From Gammaproteobacteria bacterium (lineage in GTDB: Bacteria; Pseudomonadota; Gammaproteobacteria; Steroidobacterales; Woeseiaceae), in contig JAOUNK010000258.1 of assembly GCA_029881015.1 (NCBI GenBank), positions 1-5,038 on the forward strand: a stretch of DNA of 5,038 nucleotides, read 5' to 3'. This document shows positions 1 to 5,038 of this stretch, piece after piece. Under the pieces are notes generated by a model. The model was given only the letters and a program-made list of their open reading frames with translations, had not been told where the DNA came from and did not search any database. Every line of letters starts with the position of its first letter. Position 1 is the stretch's first letter. The position numbers were made by a program, and so were the translations under genes.

Positions 1-1
1 C

Positions 2-871
2 GTCGCGCGCATGCCCGAGATACGAGCCGGCATCGCATCCGAAACCGCGCATGGGGAACGCGGCCTGCGCAAGCGCTGGCGTATCGCCTCTACGCTACGC
101 GCGACCGGCTACCAGCACGCGATTGTCCTGCCGCGCTCATTCAAGTCGGCGCTGATTCCATGGTTCGCCCGGATTCCGAAGCGCACCGGGTTTCGTGGCG
201 AAGCGCGTTTCCTTCTGCTCAATGACATGCGCTCCTTCGACCGCGACGTGCTCGATCAGACCGTCAAACGCTTCGACGCGCTGGGGCTCGATGCGGGCGA
301 GTCTCTCCCCTCCGCGCTGCCCGACCCGTCGTTGCGCATTTCGGAGGAAAACCAGGCGCGCGTCATGCAAGCGCTTGGCCTCGCCGACGAGCGGCCGGTC
401 GTCGCCATGATGCCCGGCGCTGAGTACGGGCCGGCCAAGTGCTGGCCACACGCGTACTACGCGGAACTCGCGGCGATGCTCGACGCCGCGGGCTACGCGG
501 TCTGGATTCTCGGGTCCGCCAAAGACGCGGCTGCGGGCGACGCCATCGCCAGCGCAAGCCACGCGACAAACCTGTGTGGCAAGACCTCACTGGAAGACGT
601 CATCGACTTGCTCGCCGCCTGCGAGCAGGCGGTATCGAATGACTCCGGGCTGATGCACATCGCGGCCGCTGTCGGTATCCACGTGCACGGCATCTATGGG
701 TCATCTTCGCCGAAATTCACGCCGCCACTCACGAAAAGTCGCGATATTCACAAAACAGGTATCGACTGCAGCCCCTGTTTCCGGCGCGAGTGCCCGCTGG
801 GGCATCTGAAGTGCCTGGTGGAACTTTCACCCGACAAGATTTTCGACAAAATACGTTTATATAAGGCTTAA
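2..871 (+). CDS. waaF: ADP-heptose:LPS heptosyltransferase II, 5'-truncated by window edge
   Basis: Glycosyltransferase family 9 enzyme that transfers the second L-glycero-D-manno-heptose from ADP-heptose to heptose I of the LPS inner core, at the cytoplasmic face of the inner membrane. The reading frame is open to the left edge (codons from base 2). The first ATG, at 11, is internal: the visible VARMPEI matches the LLSRMPEV stretch near residue 50 of known WaaF, so about 45-50 N-terminal residues lie outside the window. Counting from that ATG, family signatures are VLPRSFKSALIPWFA (39-53), RTGFRGEARFLLLND (58-72), PGAEYGPAKCWP (135-146), the nucleotide-sugar site NDSGLMHIAAAVG (210-222) followed by YGSSSPKFTPPL, and the Cys-rich tail CSPCFRRECPLGHLKC (253-268), common in non-enteric WaaF. 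The C-terminus looks complete and ends in TAA at 869-871. It converges with the opsX-like gene and shares stop bases with it. The motif pattern separates it clearly from heptosyltransferase I. Confidence 0.93.
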   Translation, partial: VARMPEIRAGIASETAHGERGLRKRWRIASTLRATGYQHAIVLPRSFKSALIPWFARIPKRTGFRGEARFLLLNDMRSFDRDVLDQTVKRFDALGLDAGESLPSALPDPSLRISEENQARVMQALGLADERPVVAMMPGAEYGPAKCWPHAYYAELAAMLDAAGYAVWILGSAKDAAAGDAIASASHATNLCGKTSLEDVIDLLAACEQAVSNDSGLMHIAAAVGIHVHGIYGSSSPKFTPPLTKSRDIHKTGIDCSPCFRRECPLGHLKCLVELSPDKIFDKIRLYKA

Positions 872-1938
872 AAGCCGCGATTATCGAAGAAACTGTCTAT
901 TTTATCAACGACATCCGATACCGTGATGAGGGCCATCGCCCGTGGGTCTCGCACCCGCTGGCCCCACGCCACTTGTGCTTCGTCCTTGCCAAGATACTGC
1001 CTGATCGCGTCGGGATAGCGATTTATCGTGAGTTTTTGCGATAAGTATGGCCCTGTGCGTGCGGGGTTGGACGTGGCGTACAGTCCCGCGACCGGCGTGC
1101 CCAGCGCTGTCGCCATGTGAGCCGGTCCGGAGTCCGGGCAGATGACCAGGTCGGCCCGCTCGATCAGGGCGGCCAGTTGCCTGAGCGTTGAGCGGCCGAC
1201 GACATTGCGCGCGGCGCTGCCCGCGGCAAGTTTCTTCCCGTAGTCCGTTTCGAGGTCGGAGGGTCCGCCCGTGAGAACGACCTGTGCGCCGTGCCGGGAT
1301 TCGAGGTGCGCGATGACCGCGGCGTAGTTCTCCACACGCCAGTTCCGGAAATTTCGCGTCCGCTGGCTGCTGCACGGGCTGATGACCACCATGGGTCTGT
1401 CCGCAACGGCAAGGTCCTCGGCAAACTTCCGGTCTTCAGGCGCCAGCGGGATGTCCCAGCGCAGTGGGAGTTCGGCCGCGCCGATCGCCGTGGCAAAGCC
1501 CATCATCGCGTCCATCGCGTGCTCGCCGTTGGCCGCTGCGATACGCCGGTTTGTAAACAGCCACTGAAAGTCTTTCGCGCGCGCCTTGTCGAACCCGAGG
1601 CGTATCTTCGCGGGCAGCGAAGGAATGAGGAGATTGGCGCGCAGGGAGGCGTGCATACATAGCGCGACATCGAAATGCCGGCCGGCGAGCGCCGTGCGAA
1701 CGTCGCGGTATGCAGCCCGGCCGCGCGCCTTGTCGAACACCACGAAATCGATGTCCGGAATTGGCGACATCAGGGAAGCCTCGGTCCGGCCGATTATCCA
1801 GGTGACGTGCACACCGGGCCAGTTATCCTGCAGGCGGCGGACAACGGCGAGCGCGTGGCAGGTATCGCCGATCGCGGACAGACGCATGACGCAAATGCGT
1901 TCGGGCTTCGATTGCGGGAGCAAATCAGGCACTATCAC
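868..1938 (-). CDS. opsX: OpsX-type LPS heptosyltransferase I (glycosyltransferase family 9)
   Basis: Predicted to add the first heptose to the Kdo of lipid A, on the cytoplasmic side of the inner membrane. The 356-residue product has the GT9 N-terminal motif ICVMRLSAIGDTCHALAVV (15-33, with the conserved Asp25), HVTWIIGRTEASL (44-56), ISPCSSQRTRNFRNW (186-200), NVVGRSTLRQLAALI (245-259) and the ADP-heptose site PDSGPAHMATALGTPVAGLY (268-287), then NPARTGPY (291-298). This pattern fits Haemophilus OpsX, which uses Kdo-4-phosphate lipid A, better than enteric WaaC; the kdkA neighbour supports that. The longest start is GTG at 1938. A second in-frame GTG at 1932 has a better-placed GGTGA seven bases upstream and would give 354 residues. 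The ATG at 1887 would cut into the first beta strand and is unlikely. It is divergent from kdkA and convergent with waaF. The remaining doubt is the acceptor: it could be another GT9 heptosyltransferase. Confidence 0.88.
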   Translation of the reverse strand: MIVPDLLPQSKPERICVMRLSAIGDTCHALAVVRRLQDNWPGVHVTWIIGRTEASLMSPIPDIDFVVFDKARGRAAYRDVRTALAGRHFDVALCMHASLRANLLIPSLPAKIRLGFDKARAKDFQWLFTNRRIAAANGEHAMDAMMGFATAIGAAELPLRWDIPLAPEDRKFAEDLAVADRPMVVISPCSSQRTRNFRNWRVENYAAVIAHLESRHGAQVVLTGGPSDLETDYGKKLAAGSAARNVVGRSTLRQLAALIERADLVICPDSGPAHMATALGTPVAGLYATSNPARTGPYLSQKLTINRYPDAIRQYLGKDEAQVAWGQRVRDPRAMALITVSDVVDKIDSFFDNRGF

Positions 1939-1939
1939 G

Positions 1940-1944
1940 TCACC
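1940..1944 (-). promoter_or_regulatory. Candidate ribosome binding site for opsX, favouring the GTG start at 1932
   Basis: On the minus strand the sequence reads GGTGA, then seven bases, then GTG (1932-1930). GGTGA is complementary to the 16S rRNA 3' tail. For the GTG at 1938 the spacer would be only one base, so this site argues that translation begins at residue 3 of the longest frame. The evidence is weak because the match is only five bases. Confidence 0.4.
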
Positions 1945-1953
1945 ACGAGCATT

Positions 1954-1958
1954 GGGGA
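1954..1958 (+). promoter_or_regulatory. Candidate ribosome binding site for kdkA (TTG start)
   Basis: GGGGA lies nine bases upstream of the TTG at 1968. It is the only purine-rich run in the 29-bp gap and supports the TTG as the start. The match to a consensus Shine-Dalgarno sequence is partial. Confidence 0.35.
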
Positions 1959-1967
1959 ACAGGTCCG

Positions 1968-2699
1968 TTGACCGAGACCGTCGAGAAGACCAGAAACGGC
2001 GCCATCCTATACGATAAGGCCATCATCAACCAGATTTCGGATGAACGCTTCACGCCACAGGGCTGGTTGCATGCCGAGTTGTTGACGGGGTCGCTGCGCT
2101 CGGGTGGGCGCGGCAACACGATGTTCGTCGGCAACATTCCGAGGCAGTTTGTGTTGCGACATTACATGCGTGGCGGTCTGCTCGGAAAGCTCATCAAGGA
2201 CACCTATATTTTCTCCGGTGCCGACAAGACGCGGCCGTTCCTGGAGTGGCGCCTGCTCGACAAGCTGGCGTCCAACAATATGCGGGTGCCGCGCCCCGCC
2301 GCCGCACGCTACGTGCAGCGAGGTACCTTCTATACGGCCGACCTGATAACCGTTCGCGTACCCGGGATCGTGCCGCTGTCGAAGTACATCGAAGACAACA
2401 ATCCCGACGAGGCATTCTGGCAATCGGTGGGTGCCGCGATCCAGGAATTCCATGCCACGGGTGTTTACCATGCGGATATGAACGCCTACAACGTGCAGGT
2501 CGACAACGACGGCATGATCTGGATGCTCGACTTCGACAAGGGCGAGCTGAGGCGGCCCGGGACGTGGCAGCAGAAGACACTGAGTCGCCTGCACCGTTCA
2601 CTGCACAAGATTGTCGGTCTGAACCCCAGGCTCAACTTTCGTGCCGCAAACTGGGAGCAACTGCTCGAAGGTTATTTCAACGCATCGAGATCCGCGTAG
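1968..2699 (+). CDS. kdkA: 3-deoxy-D-manno-octulosonic acid (Kdo) kinase
   Basis: ATP-dependent kinase that phosphorylates the 4-OH of Kdo on Kdo-lipid IVA, a cytoplasmic/inner-membrane step of LPS core assembly in organisms with one Kdo. The 243-residue product has a protein-kinase-like fold: LRHYMRGGLLGKLIKD (63-78), RPFLEWRLLDKL (89-100), VPRPAAARY (107-115), YTADLITVRVPG (122-133), the catalytic loop YHADMNAYNV (167-176; Asp170, Asn175), the metal-binding LDFDKGELR (187-195; DFD in place of kinase DFG) and LSRLHRSLHKIVG (205-217). Start TTG at 1968: no ATG or GTG start lies upstream in frame, and the first in-frame ATG (residue 52) would delete conserved sequence. With the TTG, the LRHY motif falls at residue 63, almost the same place as in Haemophilus KdkA as I recall it. 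The 3' end overlaps lpxL on the opposite strand by 28 bp. The WaaP family was considered, but the motifs and length favour KdkA. Confidence 0.93.
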   Translation: MTETVEKTRNGAILYDKAIINQISDERFTPQGWLHAELLTGSLRSGGRGNTMFVGNIPRQFVLRHYMRGGLLGKLIKDTYIFSGADKTRPFLEWRLLDKLASNNMRVPRPAAARYVQRGTFYTADLITVRVPGIVPLSKYIEDNNPDEAFWQSVGAAIQEFHATGVYHADMNAYNVQVDNDGMIWMLDFDKGELRRPGTWQQKTLSRLHRSLHKIVGLNPRLNFRAANWEQLLEGYFNASRSA

Positions 2700-3610
2700 T
2701 AATTCGGGTAGCCGGCGGGCAGGTCCTTGAACTTGCGGTGTATCCAGAAGTACTGCTCCGGACACTTGCGAATCTGCTCTTCGAGAATCGCCACGTAACG
2801 CCTGGTATCGGCCACCGGGTCGTCACTCGGGAAGTTCTCGAACGCGGGTAGCAAGATGAGCTCATAGGTGGAGTCGGGCAGCCGGCGCGGAAAGAACGGG
2901 ACGACGGCCGCGTTACCGAGACGCGCCAGTGTCGATGTTGCGGTCGTATGCATGGAGGGCACACCGAAGAACTCGATGACTTCCGAACCCTTGCGATTGT
3001 AGCTCTGGTCCGGGGCGTACCAGACCGGACGAGGACCGCGCAGGCTACGCACCATCTTCTTGATATCGCGCTTCTCGATCGTCGTGTCTGCAGCGACTTC
3101 CCGACCGCTGCGCTGCAGTTCGGTCATGAACTCGCTGCGATTCTTGCGAAATACCGCGTCGAAGGGAGGAATCGCCTCGGCCAGGACGCGGCCGGAAATT
3201 TCGAGCGTCGTGAAGTGCGCGCTGAGCAGAATGACGCCCTTGCCGGACGCCAGGGCATCGGTAACGTGCTCGGTGCCGGTCAGCGTCGTGATCGATTGCA
3301 GGTGCGCGGTACTCGCCCAGCGGCCAAGCCCCATTTCCACGAGCATCATGCCCAGTGCCTTGAAGTGCGCCAAGGCCATCGCATCGCGTTCAGACGGCGT
3401 CAGGTCGGGAAAGCAAAGCTCGATATTGCGGCGCACGACGGCGCGTCGCGACCCGCCCGCCAGGTGGGCGAGGCGACCGAGCAGGCGACCGACCGCCAGG
3501 GCCGCCCGATGCGGCAGCATGCAGATCAGCCGCAGGAGGCCCATGCCGACCCAGACGGGCCAGTAGCGAGGCGCCCAGTAACTGGACAAGGGTTTGCGTT
3601 CGCCGCTCAT
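2672..3610 (-). CDS. lpxL: Lipid A biosynthesis late acyltransferase (LpxL/HtrB family)
   Basis: Inner-membrane enzyme that transfers a fatty acyl chain, usually lauroyl or myristoyl from acyl-ACP, to a Kdo-bearing lipid A precursor. The 312 residues match the usual length of about 306. The N-terminal hydrophobic segment RYWPVWVGMGLLRLICML (15-32) is the membrane anchor. RRNIELCFPDLTPSER (60-75) is a family signature. The catalytic HX4E is HFTTLE (His132, Glu137), followed by WYAPDQSYNRKGSEVIEFFG (197-216), VPFFPRR (237-243) and the C-terminal PEQYFWIHRKFKDLPAGYPNYY (284-305). All expected blocks are present, so the enzyme should be active. The ATG at 3610 is chosen because the anchor follows directly, although no good Shine-Dalgarno sequence precedes it; translation may depend on the upstream gene. 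It lies 32 bp downstream of the hydrolase gene on the same strand. Whether it behaves as LpxL, LpxM or LpxP, and its chain-length preference, cannot be told from motifs; LpxL/HtrB fits best. Confidence 0.9.
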   Translation of the reverse strand: MSGERKPLSSYWAPRYWPVWVGMGLLRLICMLPHRAALAVGRLLGRLAHLAGGSRRAVVRRNIELCFPDLTPSERDAMALAHFKALGMMLVEMGLGRWASTAHLQSITTLTGTEHVTDALASGKGVILLSAHFTTLEISGRVLAEAIPPFDAVFRKNRSEFMTELQRSGREVAADTTIEKRDIKKMVRSLRGPRPVWYAPDQSYNRKGSEVIEFFGVPSMHTTATSTLARLGNAAVVPFFPRRLPDSTYELILLPAFENFPSDDPVADTRRYVAILEEQIRKCPEQYFWIHRKFKDLPAGYPNYYADLDALK

Positions 3611-3642
3611 GGAGTACTGCTGTGGGTTTGGGAGTCCGGATT

Positions 3643-4944
3643 TTACTCGGACATGCCGTCTACGTAACCACCCGTGTCGGGGTCGCGCTCGAAGTCAGGG
3701 GCGTCGGCTTCGTCCGGCATGACTTCTTCGGCCTGGATGCCGACATGGAAGGCGGCAAAGCCGGGCATGACAACCTGGTTGCGCGCCAGGCCGATAATGC
3801 GGCCGGAATAGGGCGAGCGCAGTTCTGTTCTCATATTGCTCATCGGGTCGGTGATGGTGCCCAGCAGATCACCCTTGCGGATCGAGCTGCCAAGGCTGAC
3901 ATCGGCAAGGAGTATCCCGCCGTTATCGGCACGCACCCACGACGACCGGTAGTAAACGGGTTCCGGGTCTCCCCAGAAGCGGCTCTTTTTTACCATGCCC
4001 AGTGTGGACAGCAGCGTCTCGATACCGTTGACACCGTGTTTCACCTCGACCAGCTCGAGCTGTGCCGGGCCTCCGGCCTCGACGGTCACTGCCGGAATAC
4101 CGGCCATTGTCGCGGCGTGCCGCAACGTGCCAACCGTCGGCTGGCTGTGAAGTACGACCATGGAGCCGAAGCCAAGGGTCAGTGTGACGACATCGGGATT
4201 GCGCAGGTCGGCGCGGATCTGCGGCAGGTTTGCGCGTTCGAACGAGCCCGTGTGCAGGTCGACGAGTGCATCGCAGTGCGCGATGATGTCCTTGAACAGC
4301 GCATGCGCGATGCGCGCGGCGGCGCTGCCATTCGGGTTGCCCGGGAAATAGCGGTTCAGGTCGCGACGGTCGGGCAGGTAGCGCGAACCCCGCCGGAAGC
4401 CCTGCACGTTTACGATGGGCACGCCGATAACGGCCCCGGAGAGTTTGTCCGGGTCGATGTCGTGGAGGACGCGCCGCACTATTTCTATGCCATTGAGTTC
4501 ATCGCCGTGCACAGCCGCCGTAAGGCACAACGTCGGCCCCGGTAATTTGCCGTTAACGGCAAGCACCGGCGTCGACACGGGAACGCCTTCGAACAGCTCT
4601 GTGGCCGACCAGGCCAGTCGCTGCGCCGAACCCGGTGCGATTTCCCGGCCGAGTATGCCGAGCGGTTCCGCGATGCCTGTCGCCGTGGTCACGGCATCTG
4701 CCAACGGGACGTCGTGCGGATGCGCAGGGACGGCCTCGACCAGGTCTTCGGCCGCCGCCGACGTTTCACTGGAACGGGAGTCCGCGTCGTAGGTCGAATC
4801 CTGGATCAGGTCGACACCGCTGCCCGACGGCTCCACCGCGGTCTCTCCGGCTACCGCAGAACCGGCCGCGAACAGGAGGCACAGCAAGGCGGCTGGCCGG
4901 CTAAGACGCGACAAAGATCCTGATGGGCGGCAGATAACTCTCAT
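3643..4944 (-). CDS. Exported succinylglutamate desuccinylase/aspartoacylase-family zinc hydrolase
   Basis: Member of the AstE/AspA branch of the M14 carboxypeptidase-like superfamily, predicted to cleave an amide bond on an unknown substrate. The 433-residue product begins with a Sec-type signal peptide: Arg-rich n-region, hydrophobic AALLCLLFAAG (18-28) and likely cleavage after AVA (30-32), with no lipobox, so it should be periplasmic. Residues 33-95 form an acidic linker with 13 Asp/Glu and one Arg. The catalytic domain carries zinc ligands AVHGDELNG (His146, Glu149) and VDLHTGS (His231), the substrate-site DLNRYFPGNPNG (Asn197, Arg198) and the probable catalytic TVEAGG (Glu289). A C-terminal lipoyl/biotinyl-like beta domain (about 340-402) includes GGILLADVSLGSSIRKGDLLG and ELRSPYSGRI. 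The tail is acidic. The ATG at 4944 gives a complete signal peptide. It sits upstream of lpxL on the same strand with a 32-bp gap. It is much longer than cytoplasmic AstE, and no arginine-catabolism genes are near, so an AstE role is unlikely. Substrate unknown. Confidence 0.87.
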   Translation of the reverse strand: MRVICRPSGSLSRLSRPAALLCLLFAAGSAVAGETAVEPSGSGVDLIQDSTYDADSRSSETSAAAEDLVEAVPAHPHDVPLADAVTTATGIAEPLGILGREIAPGSAQRLAWSATELFEGVPVSTPVLAVNGKLPGPTLCLTAAVHGDELNGIEIVRRVLHDIDPDKLSGAVIGVPIVNVQGFRRGSRYLPDRRDLNRYFPGNPNGSAAARIAHALFKDIIAHCDALVDLHTGSFERANLPQIRADLRNPDVVTLTLGFGSMVVLHSQPTVGTLRHAATMAGIPAVTVEAGGPAQLELVEVKHGVNGIETLLSTLGMVKKSRFWGDPEPVYYRSSWVRADNGGILLADVSLGSSIRKGDLLGTITDPMSNMRTELRSPYSGRIIGLARNQVVMPGFAAFHVGIQAEEVMPDEADAPDFERDPDTGGYVDGMSE

Positions 4945-4959
4945 GGTTTGCTCAAAATA

Positions 4960-4972
4960 CGGCAGAATGCCG
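4960..4972 (-). other. Small inverted repeat in the leader of the hydrolase gene
   Basis: CGGCA-GAA-TGCCG is a perfect 5-bp stem with a 3-base loop, 15 bp upstream of the hydrolase ATG. Next to it is a second small palindrome, GGAA-T-TTCC (4973-4981). They could be an operator or a leader hairpin, or chance. On the minus strand the stem is followed by TATTTTG, which is too weak a U-run to call a terminator. Confidence 0.2.
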
Positions 4973-5003
4973 GGAATTTCCGTGAACTAATCAGTAATTT
5001 GCG

Positions 5004-5032
5004 ATTGAAACCTGAACGAAACCAAATGACAA
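5004..5032 (-). promoter_or_regulatory. Weak candidate sigma-70 promoter for the hydrolase-lpxL pair
   Basis: On the minus strand, TTGTCA (5032-5027, five of six matches to the -35 consensus) is followed after 17 bp by TTCAAT (5009-5004, four of six matches to the -10 consensus). The -10 lacks the important second-position A, so this is only suggestive. The region is clearly AT-richer than the genes: by hand count about 36% G+C over the last 58 bases. No gene is supported between 4945 and 5038. An ATG at 5026 on the plus strand has too little sequence after it to judge. Confidence 0.25.
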
Positions 5033-5038
5033 GTCTTA

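Noticed and set aside
11..13. ATG at 11 as the true start of waaF
   Set aside because: The frame is open upstream, and the residues before and after this Met align with an internal RMPE motif of WaaF; starting here would remove the first part of the N-terminal Rossmann-like domain.
872..900. Rho-independent terminator after waaF
   Set aside because: No GC-rich stem followed by a T-run was found; the bases are the coding 3' end of opsX.
1882..1900. Inverted repeat ACGCAT-7 bases-ATGCGT near the 5' end of opsX
   Set aside because: It lies within codons for the conserved N-terminal motif of the glycosyltransferase, so the sequence is explained by coding; a 6-bp stem alone is weak.
2007..2594. 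Minus-strand open frame (195 codons) opposite kdkA
   Set aside because: kdkA is clearly real on the plus strand, and the antisense protein resembles no known family.
2948..3667. Plus-strand open frame (239 codons) opposite lpxL
   Set aside because: The minus-strand frame has all LpxL signature blocks. This frame has biased Arg/Ala/Gln composition and no family motif.
3622..4545. Long plus-strand open frame (307 codons) opposite the hydrolase gene
   Set aside because: It is antisense to a gene with intact catalytic motifs, has no recognisable domain, and long antisense frames are expected in GC-rich DNA.
5026..5038. Possible start of a divergent plus-strand gene (ATG at 5026)
   Set aside because: Only four codons are visible, there is no Shine-Dalgarno sequence before it, and it overlaps the candidate -35 element.

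Overview
This window is a compact lipopolysaccharide (LPS) inner-core / lipid A locus. It is GC-rich and codes for protein almost end to end. LPS genes imply a Gram-negative bacterium. The set of a WaaF-type heptosyltransferase, an OpsX-type heptosyltransferase, a Kdo kinase and an LpxL/HtrB-type acyltransferase points to a gammaproteobacterium, but genus cannot be read from this window.

Layout: (1) 2-871, plus strand: waaF (heptosyltransferase II), 5' end cut by the window edge. (2) 868-1938, minus strand: opsX-like heptosyltransferase I, convergent with waaF; the two stop codons share the bases TTAA. (3) 1968-2699, plus strand: kdkA (Kdo kinase), divergent from opsX across 29 bp, with a TTG start. 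(4) 2672-3610, minus strand: lpxL/htrB-like lipid A late acyltransferase, overlapping the 3' end of kdkA by 28 bp. (5) 3643-4944, minus strand: an exported succinylglutamate desuccinylase/aspartoacylase-family zinc hydrolase, 32 bp upstream of lpxL and probably co-transcribed with it. (6) 4945-5038: AT-richer leader/promoter region with no supported gene.

How the genes fit together: KdkA phosphorylates the Kdo attached to lipid A. OpsX-type enzymes add the first heptose to Kdo-4-phosphate lipid A, and WaaF adds the second heptose. LpxL adds a secondary acyl chain to the Kdo-bearing lipid A precursor. The set is what is expected for a Haemophilus-like inner core built on one phosphorylated Kdo, although the Kdo transferase gene itself is not in the window. 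The odd member is the exported AstE/AspA-like hydrolase, whose substrate cannot be read from the sequence.

I found no mobile element, CRISPR array, tRNA, rRNA or convincing new defence-type system. The points worth a second look are the exported hydrolase coupled to lpxL, the divergent kdkA/opsX pair with non-ATG starts, and the chain of overlapping or nearly touching opposed genes with no visible terminators.
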